64,000 bases of DNA from Bacillota bacterium (GCA_023439505.1 JAEXNR010000005.1:1-64000); one strand, 5' to 3'; numbered from the stretch's first letter, positions 53,393 to 62,736 are shown. The notes: a model not told the origin generated them from the sequence alone. A program made the numbers and translations.

Positions 53393-53953
53393 TTAGAATT
53401 GTACGAGTGAATAAAGCTCATCTTTCTGATCTTGGTTAATCCCGATGTATCTTAAGGTAATACTTGGAGAACTATGGTTAAATGTATCCATAATTAAGCC
53501 CACATTGTAATTTGAAATTTTATACGTCCAATAGCCCCAGGTCTTTCTAAGACTGTGCGTTCCGAAGTTCTCCAGACCGATAAATTCGGCAGCTGCCTTT
53601 AACACGCGATAGGCCTGAACGCGTCCTACATAGTTACCTTTTCTGCTCCCAAATAAATAACTGTCAAGGGTAAGATTTTCTTGCAGTGAATATTTCTTTA
53701 TTTCATTGCATAAAGATGTATTGATTTTTATCTTTTTTTCTTTCCCGGTTTTCTTTTCATTCAACGTAAAATATTCCTTGAATTGACCATCCTTATTTTG
53801 GACATCCTCGAGTTTTACAGGTAAAATATCACTTATTCTTAGTCCTGTATTTAATCCGAATTTAAAAAGTAACCCGTATTTTGGATCCTTTCTTACTAAA
53901 TAATTATACATTTCATCAATTTTTGCTTTGTCCCTGATTGGTTCAACTGTCAT
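53393..53953 (-). CDS. Short tyrosine recombinase (catalytic domain only)
   Basis: This 186-residue protein is a phage-integrase-family catalytic domain without the N-terminal core-binding domain found in XerC/D. It has NTGLRISDILPV (Arg), EKKTGKEKKIKI (Lys), THSLRKTWGYW (His-x-x-Arg), FNHSSPSIT (His) and LRYIGI (Tyr), so all catalytic positions appear present. Short recombinases of this type act in DNA inversion or integron-like events. Imperfect repeats flank the gene. No other mobile-element gene is adjacent, so it may be a remnant or a local switch. Confidence 0.85.
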   Translation of the reverse strand: MTVEPIRDKAKIDEMYNYLVRKDPKYGLLFKFGLNTGLRISDILPVKLEDVQNKDGQFKEYFTLNEKKTGKEKKIKINTSLCNEIKKYSLQENLTLDSYLFGSRKGNYVGRVQAYRVLKAAAEFIGLENFGTHSLRKTWGYWTYKISNYNVGLIMDTFNHSSPSITLRYIGINQDQKDELYSLVQF

Positions 53954-54387
53954 AAAATTCCTTCTTTCTAGTAAATGATTAAATGCTATTTTATTTTCAC
54001 AGATGGTGTTAGTGCTGATAAATTTTACCCCATTTTAATTATACAGCCTGTTCTCGTGAAATGCATTAGAAGTCAGTGATATTATGTAACAAAATAATAA
54101 TATTGTTACATCAATTAATCATAGCGAAAAATGTTGTATTTGAAAAGAAAAATCGAGCAAAATTATGTAATAAATGCAAGAAATTGCAAAAAATATGGAA
54201 AATTATTCAATTAAAATCGCAGAAATCAGGTTTTCAATTGCATGAAATAAATAGTTCAGACAACGCAATTAGCAACAGTGCTTTTAAGACAATCACTAAA
54301 TAATTTCGAAGCGATATCATGATATGAATTTATAGATTGATATGGTTTCTCAATTACAAATGACATAACAGAAAGGAGGATGAACAA
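53954..54387. other. Intergenic region between recombinase and chemotaxis genes
   Basis: No convincing gene lies in these 434 bases; a 75-codon frame at 54076-54303 has no ribosome site and an unnatural composition. The region holds a 9-bp dyad (ATGTAACAA and TTGTTACAT, 54084-54111) inside the second repeat copy, upstream of the recombinase. Promoters for the recombinase (-) and cheW (+) are expected here. Confidence 0.5.
54082..54111. repeat. Imperfect direct repeat, copy 2, with a 9-bp dyad
   Basis: TTATGTAAC-type sequence (54082-54107) resembles 53283-53308. It overlaps a dyad of ATGTAACAA and TTGTTACAT with a ten-base spacer, a size suited to a recombinase core site or an operator. Confidence 0.4.
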
Positions 54388-54873
54388 ATGACAGAAGAAT
54401 TATTTGAAATTGAGGAGGATACGCAGAAAGGGAGATATTTAACTTTTATCCTCGATAAGGAAACCTATGGTATTGAAATTCAATATGTAATAGAAATTAT
54501 TGGAATTCAGACATATACGGTGATTCCGGAGATGCCGGATTATGTAAAAGGAATTATCAATTTAAGAGGAAAAATTATTCCTCTGATGGATGTTAGGATC
54601 AGATTTAAAAAGGCAGAGAAGGAGTATAATGACAGAACATGTGTAATTGTGGTTGATATTGACGGCATGTCAATCGGTTTGATTGTCGACAGTGTCGCCG
54701 AAGTACTGACGATAGCGGATGAGGACAGAGTAGAGCCTCCGCAAATGAATCAAAACGATTCAAATGGCTACATAAAAATGATTGGTAAGGTTGGATCAGA
54801 TGTTAAATTACTATTGGATTGTACCAGACTGCTAAGCGAAAATGAAGTGGAAAATTTGGGAAACTCCTTATAA
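54388..54873 (+). CDS. cheW: CheW chemotaxis coupling protein
   Basis: This 161-residue protein couples receptors to CheA. It has the CheW SH3-like pattern: YLTFILDKETYGIEIQYVIEIIG, VIPEMPDYVKGIINLRGKIIPLMDVRIRF, RTCVIVVDIDGMSIGLIVDSVAEVL. AAGGAGG precedes the ATG. It lies 23 bases upstream of the MCP gene and starts a signalling cluster with MCP and CheA. Confidence 0.95.
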   Translation: MTEELFEIEEDTQKGRYLTFILDKETYGIEIQYVIEIIGIQTYTVIPEMPDYVKGIINLRGKIIPLMDVRIRFKKAEKEYNDRTCVIVVDIDGMSIGLIVDSVAEVLTIADEDRVEPPQMNQNDSNGYIKMIGKVGSDVKLLLDCTRLLSENEVENLGNSL

Positions 54874-54896
54874 CGTACAAAGGAAGGTGACATAAA

Positions 54897-56732
54897 ATGA
54901 AATGGTTTCTTAATTTAAAAATTGCGGCAAAATTAATCATCTCTTTTGTTTTTATCGCATTAATTGCCGGTATTGTAGGTGCAGTCGGATTATATAATTT
55001 AAATTCGATGAATAAAGCCGACACCCAATTGTATAAAGAAAATACACTTGGAGTGGACAGAATCGGAAATACCTGTATTTCCTATCAGAGAATCAGATTC
55101 AATTCAGTTAAAATGATGTTAGTTGAGGAGAATGAGATCCAGGACTGTATTGACAAAGTTAATACATTTACCGCCGATGTGGAGGAGTACCTGCAAAAAT
55201 ATTCGGAAACAATATTTTCTCAGGAGGAGAGAGAATTATATAATCAGCTGGAAGATGGATGGGATCAGTACGCGAAATATATACAGATAGTTGTAGCCGA
55301 TGTGCAAAAAGGCGATATTGCGGCAGCAAAGAGCGTTCTTTTTGGGGACGCGGCAACAACTGGAGATAACTTGCAGAATTTATTTGATACTATCATGGAG
55401 TATAACTCTACATCAGCCGAGAAGAAATCCGGCAACAATGATCGACTGGCAACATCCTCTACCGCAATCATGGTCGTGGTTATCATTGCGGGTGTGATGA
55501 TTGCGATTGTTCTTGGCGTGGTGATTTCACGTGTTATCAGTAATCCAATCAATCGACTTGTTACAGCGGCCGATCAACTTGCACTGGGAAATGTCAGTAT
55601 CAGTATTAATTCTGACACAAAGGATGAGACAGGAAAATTATCCGAGTCATTCTCAAGAATGGTATCCAATATCAGGGAACAGGCCAAGGCAGCGGAAAAA
55701 ATCGCAGACGGTGATCTTACAGTTGAGATCAGTGTCAGATCAGAAAACGATTTGTTGGGTAAAAAGCTATCCGAGATGGTGGAACGAAATAATGAAATAA
55801 TGAACAGTATTTCTGCCGCTTCAGAGCAGGTTGCATCCGGAGCAAAACAGATTTCAGATTCCAGCATCGCACTTTCCCAGGGAGCCACGGAACAGGCAAG
55901 CTCGATAGAGCAATTGACGGCATCTCTGGAAGAGATATCTGCCCAGACAGAATTAAATGCGAAGAATGCAAATCAGGCAAATGAATTAGCCGAAATTGCC
56001 AAGGTGAATGCAATCGGAGGCAATACTCAGATGAAAGATATGCAGAGAGCGATGGAAGAGATCAATGATTCTTCAGCGAATATATCTAAAATCATTAAAG
56101 TAATTGATGAAATTGCATTTCAGACCAATATATTGGCATTGAATGCCGCGGTTGAGGCTGCCAGAGCAGGACAGCAGGGCAAAGGGTTTGCGGTGGTTGC
56201 CGAAGAAGTAAGAAATCTTGCAGCAAGATCGGCAAACGCAGCGAAAGAAACGACTGAACTTATTGAAGGATCGATTAAGAAGGTTGAGGCCGGAACTAAG
56301 TTGGCCAATGAGACAGCAAGTGCCCTGAATAAAATTGTAGAGGACGTGTCAAGGGCTGCGACTTTAGTAAATGATATCGCATCGGCTTCCAGTGAACAGG
56401 CATCGGGTATTGGCCAAATCAACCAGGGAATTATGCAGGTGTCACAGGTGGTTCAGACGAATTCAGCAACCTCAGAAGAGAGCGCTGCAGCGAGTGAAGA
56501 ATTGTCCAGCCAGGCAACCTTACTAAGCAGCACCGTACAGAAGTTCAAAATAAAAAAGTCAAGGAATTATGACGGTAGATATGATACCATTGACCCTGAA
56601 GTTTTAAGAATGTTAGATAGAATATCAGAACAAAGGAAATATAATGTGGATCCTCCGGAGGATAAAAGCACAGACAATACCTCCTCAAAATTCAAAATAT
56701 CCCTGACGGATAAGGACTTTGGGAAATATTAA
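54897..56732 (+). CDS. Methyl-accepting chemotaxis protein
   Basis: This 611-residue receptor has transmembrane segment 1 (LIISFVFIALIAGIVGAVGLY), an extracellular four-helix-bundle sensor (about 33-187), transmembrane segment 2 (STAIMVVVIIAGVMIAIVLGVVIS), HAMP (about 210-265) and a long coiled-coil signalling domain with the conserved tip (FQTNILALNAAVEAARAGQQGKGFAVVAEEVRNLAARSANAAKET in the receptor-tip region). The C-terminal ~40 residues are a polar tail without the CheR-docking pentapeptide. The ligand cannot be predicted. It lies between cheW and cheA. Confidence 0.95.
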   Translation: MKWFLNLKIAAKLIISFVFIALIAGIVGAVGLYNLNSMNKADTQLYKENTLGVDRIGNTCISYQRIRFNSVKMMLVEENEIQDCIDKVNTFTADVEEYLQKYSETIFSQEERELYNQLEDGWDQYAKYIQIVVADVQKGDIAAAKSVLFGDAATTGDNLQNLFDTIMEYNSTSAEKKSGNNDRLATSSTAIMVVVIIAGVMIAIVLGVVISRVISNPINRLVTAADQLALGNVSISINSDTKDETGKLSESFSRMVSNIREQAKAAEKIADGDLTVEISVRSENDLLGKKLSEMVERNNEIMNSISAASEQVASGAKQISDSSIALSQGATEQASSIEQLTASLEEISAQTELNAKNANQANELAEIAKVNAIGGNTQMKDMQRAMEEINDSSANISKIIKVIDEIAFQTNILALNAAVEAARAGQQGKGFAVVAEEVRNLAARSANAAKETTELIEGSIKKVEAGTKLANETASALNKIVEDVSRAATLVNDIASASSEQASGIGQINQGIMQVSQVVQTNSATSEESAAASEELSSQATLLSSTVQKFKIKKSRNYDGRYDTIDPEVLRMLDRISEQRKYNVDPPEDKSTDNTSSKFKISLTDKDFGKY

Positions 56733-56814
56733 GTGCAATATAAAAAATACTCTCGATTATTTGTTCCCTTATATCAGGATGACAAACAAATATAATAATG
56801 ATCATACACTTTTT

Positions 56815-56848
56815 CATAAAAGGAACTATTCATTTAGTTCCTTTTATG
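56815..56848 (+). terminator. Hairpin between the MCP and cheA genes
   Basis: CATAAAAGGAACT and its exact complement make a 13-bp stem with an eight-base loop. T-runs are short (four), so this may be a partial terminator that sets cheA expression lower than cheW and the receptor. Confidence 0.6.
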
Positions 56849-56966
56849 AGTGAAACCGTTGCAGACCTATATGAGAAGAGGAAATGGTAATGCAGGATAA
56901 GGCTTGTGATCAAGAGATAACGAGAGTATGATTGGATTGGATCAACTTTTACTTAGGAGAAAACAA

Positions 56967-59027
56967 ATGACAGATCAAAGTGATAATGATGTAAGAAATG
57001 ATATGTATATCTTCGAAACTACACAACTGATCGGGCAGCTGGAAAAGATCATACTGAATTGTGAATTGACATGTTTTTATGGGGAAGAGGACATGAATGA
57101 AATCTTTCGGATCATACATACCATAAAAGGTTCCTCCGCGCTGATGAAGTATAATAATATCACTAATTTGGCACATAACATGGAGGATCTGTTTTACTTT
57201 CTTCGAGAGGAGAGACCGAAGGAAATTAATTATAAATTGCTGACGGATCTTTTACTAAGCGGTTTGGATTTTATTAAAATTGAGATCGAGAAAATTAAAA
57301 GAAATATGTTATCGGATGGTGATCCATCGGATCTGATTCGATCCCTGCAGAAATATTTAATGGATTTGAGGAAGGATGCACAGGATCTCCCGGTATATAC
57401 GGAAGATGGATACTCTGAGCAGACGCCCGGCTATTTCGTTAAAAGTGGACAGGAGATTACCTGTCTGTCAAATCAATGTTATAAGGTGGTTATTTATTTT
57501 AGCGAGGGCTCAGAGATGGAAAATATACGAGCCTACAGTGTGATTCATAAATTAAAGAGCTTCACCCAGGAAATCACTCATTTTCCGGAGGAGTTGATAC
57601 ATGACGTCGATTCGCTGATCAATATAAGGGAAAATGGATTTTATATATATTTCAAATCGGATCATACCTATGAATACCTTTTTGAATTTTTTTGCCAGAC
57701 AATTTTTTTAAAGGATTTGGAATTGTTCCAATTTCCCGGAGAGGAAGAGTTTGAGAAGGAAATTTTAGATATGGGCTTTTCTGCGCATGGAGAAAATACT
57801 GTGCATGCTGATCTAAAAGAAATGATCAAACAAGAAGACAGAAAAGAGCCGTTAACTCCCATTAGCATACAGAACATTATCAGTGTAAATGTCAATAAAA
57901 TAGACAAGCTGATTGACCTCGTTGGTGAAATGGTTATGACGGAGGCTATGGTCATACAAAACCCGGATTTACAGGGACTGGAACTTAATAGTTTTCATAA
58001 AGCAGCCAGACAGCTAAACAAGATTACCCTGGAACTGCAAGATATTGTGATGTCAATCCGCATGATTCCTTTAACGACCACCTTTCAGAAAATGCACCGG
58101 ATCGTACGGGATATGAGCAAGAAGCAAAACAAGGAAATAAAGCTTGCTATTATTGGAGAAGAAACGGAAGTTGATAAGAATATTATGGAGCACATTTCGG
58201 ATCCCTTGATGCATCTGGTGCGCAATGCCATTGATCATGGGATAGAAGCTCCCGCAGAGCGGGAACGATCCGGTAAGGCGCAGGCAGGGACCATCACATT
58301 GGAAGCAAAAAATATTGGCAGTGATGTGGTGATTCGCGTCAATGATGACGGAAGGGGTCTGGATAAGGAAAAAATTTTAAAAAGGGCTGAGGAAAACAGA
58401 CTCTTAAAACAGGTACCGGAGAATATGACGGAAAAAGAAATTTATCATATGATTTTATTACCTGGATTATCGACCAAAGATAATGTAACAGAATACTCTG
58501 GACGTGGGGTCGGGATGGATGTGGTATCAAAAAATATTGAAAGCATCGGCGGATTACTTTCGGTAGACAGTAATCCCGGAAAAGGGACAACAATTACGAT
58601 GAAGATCCCCCTTACAATGGCGGTTGTTGATGGTATGAATATTCGCGTGGGGCAATCTTATTTTACAATACCTGTGGCAACCGTTGTAAAATCTTTTCGT
58701 CTTGATGACAGTGATCAAATGATCTATATCAGTGGGGAAGAGATGGTTATGGTGAGAGGTAACTGCTATCGGCTGATAAGGCTTTGGAAGGAGTTTAATT
58801 TGAAGTCAGATTATTCTAATAGCAGAGAGGGAATTATCATCATGGTGGAGATAGACACTCGGATTTTTTGCTTATTGGCGGATGAGCTTCTGGGAAAACA
58901 GCAAGTTGTGGTCAAGACACTTCCAAAATATATACAGAATTTTGATCAAACAAAAAAGTTATCAGGATGTACACTTCTTGGAAATGGAAGTCTCAGCTTA
59001 ATACTTGATGTATCTAATTTATTATAA
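56967..59027 (+). CDS. cheA: CheA chemotaxis histidine kinase
   Basis: This 686-residue kinase has P1 HPt (EIFRIIHTIKGSSALMKY, phospho-His 51), a divergent P2-like region (about 150-290), P3 dimerisation (IDKLIDLVGEMVMTEAMVIQ), P4 ATPase (HLVRNAIDHGIEAP, NDDGRGLDKEKI, GRGVGMDVVSKNIESIGG) and P5 CheW-like domain (VGQSYFTIPVATVVKSFRL). No cheY, cheB or cheR gene is found in the window, so the response regulator must be elsewhere. The start at 56967 follows TAGGAG; an upstream in-frame ATG at 56928 lacks a site. Confidence 0.94.
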   Translation: MTDQSDNDVRNDMYIFETTQLIGQLEKIILNCELTCFYGEEDMNEIFRIIHTIKGSSALMKYNNITNLAHNMEDLFYFLREERPKEINYKLLTDLLLSGLDFIKIEIEKIKRNMLSDGDPSDLIRSLQKYLMDLRKDAQDLPVYTEDGYSEQTPGYFVKSGQEITCLSNQCYKVVIYFSEGSEMENIRAYSVIHKLKSFTQEITHFPEELIHDVDSLINIRENGFYIYFKSDHTYEYLFEFFCQTIFLKDLELFQFPGEEEFEKEILDMGFSAHGENTVHADLKEMIKQEDRKEPLTPISIQNIISVNVNKIDKLIDLVGEMVMTEAMVIQNPDLQGLELNSFHKAARQLNKITLELQDIVMSIRMIPLTTTFQKMHRIVRDMSKKQNKEIKLAIIGEETEVDKNIMEHISDPLMHLVRNAIDHGIEAPAERERSGKAQAGTITLEAKNIGSDVVIRVNDDGRGLDKEKILKRAEENRLLKQVPENMTEKEIYHMILLPGLSTKDNVTEYSGRGVGMDVVSKNIESIGGLLSVDSNPGKGTTITMKIPLTMAVVDGMNIRVGQSYFTIPVATVVKSFRLDDSDQMIYISGEEMVMVRGNCYRLIRLWKEFNLKSDYSNSREGIIIMVEIDTRIFCLLADELLGKQQVVVKTLPKYIQNFDQTKKLSGCTLLGNGSLSLILDVSNLL

Positions 59028-59081
59028 AGCGACTGTAATAATATGAATTAAGTTTGATAAATTTTTTGAAGTTATTATGAG

Positions 59082-59113
59082 GAAATATGGTAATATGTGA
59101 TGAAATATGGTAA
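59082..59113 (+). repeat. 12-bp direct repeats upstream of the HD-GYP gene
   Basis: GAAATATGGTAA occurs at 59082-59093 and 59102-59113, with a 20-bp period (two helical turns), about 80 bases before the HD-GYP start. This suits a dimeric activator site. Confidence 0.5.
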
Positions 59114-59189
59114 AATAAATCCTGGCTGGCTCATAAAAATTACTTAAGATAAGACTGTTATAGAATTAAATCAGGGACAGGGAGAATGT

Positions 59190-60221
59190 ATGTGGCTTAA
59201 GAATGTGAATATTTTAAAGTGCAGTGAAGGTGATATCCTGGCTTCGGATGTATACAGCAGGAATGGAATGACTTTGGTTGTAGCAAAAGATACCATGTTG
59301 AATGAGTATATCAGGAACCGATTGATTGAAATGGGGATCGGAAGAGTCTGTATCTATGAGGATCAGGAGCAGACACTCGAACCGGGTGAAGTTAAAAAAA
59401 CTTATAAAAGAACAGTTGAGTTAACAAGAAATCTATTTCAGGACCTGATTTCGGGAAGGCCTATGGACTATAAGAAAATTGCAGTCATTGGTGATCAGAT
59501 TATGAAGTGTATTCATCACAATGGCAATATTACAGAGTGTTTGGCACAAATCAGAAGGAAAGATGAGTATACCTATTCTCACAGTGTTAATGTGGCTTTT
59601 TATGCCATGTTAATAGCAAAGTGGATGAATTTATCCAAAGATGAAATCTATAAGGCAATCTTATCCGGGCTGCTTCATGACATAGGGAAGGTTAAAATAC
59701 CGAAACCCATTCTGAGTAAGACAGGAAGACTAACCACAGAGGAATTTGATATCATTAAAAACCATACCATTTTTGGATATGAAATAGTTAAGCAGAGCAA
59801 GGAACTGGATCCGGATATTAAAAGAGCAATCCTTTTGCATCATGAGAGAATGGATGGATCCGGTTATCCCTATAGTTATGAGCCGGATCACTTGAATCTT
59901 TTCTCCAGAATTGTAGCCATCGCAGACGTGTTCGATGCCATGACATCAGAAAGAGTATATAAGGGCAGAAGTACCCCGTTTGAAGCTTTCCAGATGTTTT
60001 TAACTACCGGAATGAGTACATTTGATGTAAGGATACTAAATGTATTTATTAAAAACATGGTGAATTATCTCGTAGGAAGCCAAGTACAGCTAAGCAACGG
60101 CGAAACAGGAACGATTGTTTTTATTCCACAGAATGATTTATTTTCTCCTGTTGTCAATGTTTCAAATAAATATATTGATCTCTCTGATGAGAGTGATATA
60201 AAGATTGTTAAAATGATATAG
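59190..60221 (+). CDS. HD-GYP domain protein (probable c-di-GMP phosphodiesterase)
   Basis: This 343-residue protein has an N-terminal ~110-residue region (VNILKCSEGDILASDVYSRNGMTLVVAKDT) typical of HD-GYP proteins and then the catalytic HD domain: YTYSHSVNVAFYAML, GLLHDIGKVKIPKPIL, LLHHERMDGSGYP and IADVFDAMTSERVY. The HD and HHE...GSGYP motifs that bind metals and c-di-GMP are complete. GGGAG precedes the ATG. A link with the chemotaxis genes upstream is suggested by order only. Its stop codon lies inside a 48-base palindrome. Confidence 0.92.
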   Translation: MWLKNVNILKCSEGDILASDVYSRNGMTLVVAKDTMLNEYIRNRLIEMGIGRVCIYEDQEQTLEPGEVKKTYKRTVELTRNLFQDLISGRPMDYKKIAVIGDQIMKCIHHNGNITECLAQIRRKDEYTYSHSVNVAFYAMLIAKWMNLSKDEIYKAILSGLLHDIGKVKIPKPILSKTGRLTTEEFDIIKNHTIFGYEIVKQSKELDPDIKRAILLHHERMDGSGYPYSYEPDHLNLFSRIVAIADVFDAMTSERVYKGRSTPFEAFQMFLTTGMSTFDVRILNVFIKNMVNYLVGSQVQLSNGETGTIVFIPQNDLFSPVVNVSNKYIDLSDESDIKIVKMI

Positions 60222-60256
60222 AGTACTCCCTTAAGGGAGTACTCTATATCATTTTA
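60209..60256. terminator. 48-base perfect palindrome, bidirectional terminator
   Basis: Two 24-base arms (60209-60232 and 60233-60256) are exact complements with no spacer. The left arm includes the last codons and stop of the HD-GYP gene, and the right arm ends CATTTTA, 13 bases from the stop of the RpiR gene. It lies between convergent genes. Confidence 0.85.
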
Positions 60257-60269
60257 GGATGGAAAAGAT

Positions 60270-61151
60270 CTACTCAATTTTGTTTAATGCAAGCGCATTG
60301 TATGAATTAGCTAAAATGGTCTGATGCTTTGCATCAGAGTGCATTAAAGTATTAATATATAGGGTTTCAATCACACTTAGCTCAGGAATTCTCTTAGCCA
60401 TAATTTCTTTATAGATATTCGGTGAAAAGGAAGCTGTTAAAATAACCGCATCCACAAGTTTGGCAATTGGTGAGATAGGATAGTTGGTAATGGCGATAAT
60501 TTTTGCTTTATTAAGTTTTGCACACTTTGCCACTTCATACAAAGATTGTGTCCTTCCGGAATGAGAGATGACAACCAGAACATCGTTCTCGGTAAATTTT
60601 GACGCTTCGATCAATTGCACATCAAGGTCCTTGGAACAACCCACATTATATCCGGTTCTGGAGAATTTCAGATAAGCGGCATATGCAACTGCATAGGCAT
60701 CTCCGGCGCCCACAAAATATAACCGATTACAATGAAGGATATATTTTAATGCCAGCTGGTATTGAGACTCATCGATAAGAGTCTGGGTATCTGTTAAGGA
60801 TTGTTTGATGATATTAAAAACCTTATCAATGATAACAGAGGGCGGATCTGTAGGCGTGATCTCATCGTAGAGGAGAAAGTCATTCTCATCTTCGTCCAGG
60901 AGAGCAGATTTTAATTCAGGGTATCCGGAAAAACCAAGTTTTCTTGCCAGACGCACCAAAGTAGCTTCACTGCATTGTGATAGCTTGGCTACATCCACTA
61001 TGGTTGAGTTAACAATGTAGCTCGGATGTTCCAGAATAGTATCTGCCGCCCGTTTTTCCGCTGATTTTAAGTTTCCGTAAATTGCCTGGACACGAATCAA
61101 AAATTTATGTGAAATCATTTCGTTAAGTTTTTTGCTTATGATGGTTTGCAT
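60270..61151 (-). CDS. RpiR/MurR-family transcriptional regulator
   Basis: This 293-residue regulator has an N-terminal HTH_6 domain (AEKRAADTILEHPSYIVNSTIVDVAKLSQCSEATLVRLARKLG) and a C-terminal SIS sugar-phosphate-binding domain (RLYFVGAGDAYAVAYAAYLKF, DVLVVISHSGRTQSLYEVAKCAKLNKAKIIAITN). Such regulators control amino-sugar or sugar-acid genes. A decayed oxidoreductase lies just upstream, so its target operon may have been lost here. GAGGTGA precedes the ATG. Confidence 0.92.
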   Translation of the reverse strand: MQTIISKKLNEMISHKFLIRVQAIYGNLKSAEKRAADTILEHPSYIVNSTIVDVAKLSQCSEATLVRLARKLGFSGYPELKSALLDEDENDFLLYDEITPTDPPSVIIDKVFNIIKQSLTDTQTLIDESQYQLALKYILHCNRLYFVGAGDAYAVAYAAYLKFSRTGYNVGCSKDLDVQLIEASKFTENDVLVVISHSGRTQSLYEVAKCAKLNKAKIIAITNYPISPIAKLVDAVILTASFSPNIYKEIMAKRIPELSVIETLYINTLMHSDAKHQTILANSYNALALNKIE

Positions 61152-61186
61152 CTGAATATCACCTCAAATCGCAGAATGAATTTCTC

Positions 61187-61593
61187 TTAGTTTATCATAT
61201 AGTTGGGAATAAGTACAATATTTATTCTCATAGATTCGGTGGGTGACTCCCTCGGGATAATAGGTCTCGGATAACTGTGAATTGCAACGGCATTGCATTT
61301 GTTTTCCTGTGCATAATATTTCATTGCCACCTTTAGGCTTGCAACTTTACGTACATCCTCCTGGGTGATGCAGACCTCCATATTGTTATTAATATAGTCG
61401 ATTGTATCTGAAACATCCTGATTGTCGGATGCTGCAAGGTATTGAGATCCACAATGATATCACAGGAGATGCCCTTCATTTCAGAAATCTGAGCCACAAT
61501 ATCTTTTCCCATTTGTCCTGCACCAATTAAGGATACACGAATCGGGGTTCCTGCTTTATGTAAAGCTTCTAATCTTGAGTCTATTTCATACAT
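61187..61593 (-). pseudogene. Decayed NAD-dependent oxidoreductase (SAF/DRL-like) remnant
   Basis: The first ~55 residues (YEIDSRLEALHKAGTPIRVSLIGAGQMGKDIVAQISEMKG) are a good Rossmann start of a SAF-type oxidoreductase normally about 430 residues long. Near 61440 the frame shifts, and the continuing sequence (QYLAASDNQDVSDTIDYINNN, then MEVCITQEDVRKVASLKVAMKY) is in another frame. The last part (ENKCNAVAIHSY) resembles a sugar-isomerase segment, so the remnant may be a join of two genes. It cannot encode a working enzyme. Confidence 0.7.
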
Positions 61594-61767
61594 GTTACTT
61601 ACCATCCTTTTTATCTGCAATAGAATAAATATCATCTACCGGTTGTACGATATAAATCTCCATGACAAACCGCCGGTACTAATGTTATATCTATTATATG
61701 TGAAGCGGTATGGAGCAAATACAGAAGAATATGTCGATATTTCATTGATACTTTACCCGATGTGAAA

Positions 61768-61796
61768 TTTACTTATGAGGGTTTCTGTGTTATAAT
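61768..61796 (+). promoter_or_regulatory. Promoter of the DUF368 gene
   Basis: TTTACT (61768-61773), 17 bases, then a perfect TATAAT (61791-61796). The transcript would have an ~80-base leader before the DUF368 ATG. Confidence 0.65.
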
Positions 61797-61878
61797 TTTC
61801 ACGGTGTACGAGGCAGGTCCTTTGAGACACAATCAATGAAAGGGGTCTAATACAAGTTACAGCGTATTATGAAGGTAA

Positions 61879-62736
61879 ATGAATAACAAATTAAAGAGTA
61901 ATTTCATCCTCCTGTTAAAAGGATTTATCATCGGTTCGTCTATGAGTGTTCCGGGGGTAAGTGGCGGAACTATGGCAATTCTTCTAGGGATTTATGACAA
62001 ATTAATCGGTTCTATCAGTAACTTTCTAAAGGACATTAAGGGGAATACGATCTTTCTGGTGAAGTTTTGTCTTGGCGCAGGTGCCGGAATCGGATCTTTG
62101 GCTTTTGTGATACAGTGGTTGTTGGAACAATTTCCGCTGCCGGTATCCTTTTTCTTTCTGGGAGCGGTAATCGGAGGCATCCCTGCTTTGTATCAGAAGA
62201 CAAAGGAAGTATCAATTCGGGTTTCTTCCGTTGTCTATTTTATCCTGGGGCTCGTCATTGTGATTTCCATTGGATTTATTCCGACGGGAAATTTTAATAT
62301 CAGCAGCGGTTCTGGCGCAGGTCATTATGCCATGCTTCTGGTGACAGGGATCATTATTGCTCTGGCATTGATCTTACCGGGAATCAGTACCTCTCACATG
62401 CTGCTTGTTCTTGGGATGTATGATACAATGCTGCTGGCAATCACAGAATTTGATGTGGTTTACATAGGGATTCTTGGCATTTCAACGCTGATTGGAATAT
62501 TTCTGATCACGAAACCGTTGGAATGGACGATGAAGAAGTTTCCACATCAGACATATTGTATTATTATCGGATTTGTACTGGGCTCTACCTCTGAGATCTT
62601 CCGGGATAAGATCTTACCCGCGATACCGGAGCATGGGAGCATGGTTTGGTGGGCATGCAATGGAATTCTTGCATTGGGCACCTTTATCCTTGGATATATG
62701 GCAATCGTGTCGTTATCCAGATTCTCTAATGATTAA
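61879..62736 (+). CDS. DUF368 membrane protein (PopT-type undecaprenyl-phosphate translocase)
   Basis: This 285-residue membrane protein has about eight segments and the duplicated family motif: SMSVPGVSGGTMAILLGIYDKLI and LILPGISTSHMLLVLGMYDTML. DUF368 proteins were identified as flippases that return the lipid carrier undecaprenyl phosphate to the cytoplasmic face for cell-wall synthesis. Length and motifs are normal. GAAGG lies just before the ATG. It is a single-gene unit with its own promoter and terminator. Confidence 0.9.
   Translation: MNNKLKSNFILLLKGFIIGSSMSVPGVSGGTMAILLGIYDKLIGSISNFLKDIKGNTIFLVKFCLGAGAGIGSLAFVIQWLLEQFPLPVSFFFLGAVIGGIPALYQKTKEVSIRVSSVVYFILGLVIVISIGFIPTGNFNISSGSGAGHYAMLLVTGIIIALALILPGISTSHMLLVLGMYDTMLLAITEFDVVYIGILGISTLIGIFLITKPLEWTMKKFPHQTYCIIIGFVLGSTSEIFRDKILPAIPEHGSMVWWACNGILALGTFILGYMAIVSLSRFSND

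Noticed and set aside
54076..54303. 75-codon plus-strand frame before cheW
   Set aside because: No ribosome site, Lys/Ile/Asn-dominated composition that reflects A+T-rich DNA, and it overlaps the dyad and promoter region.
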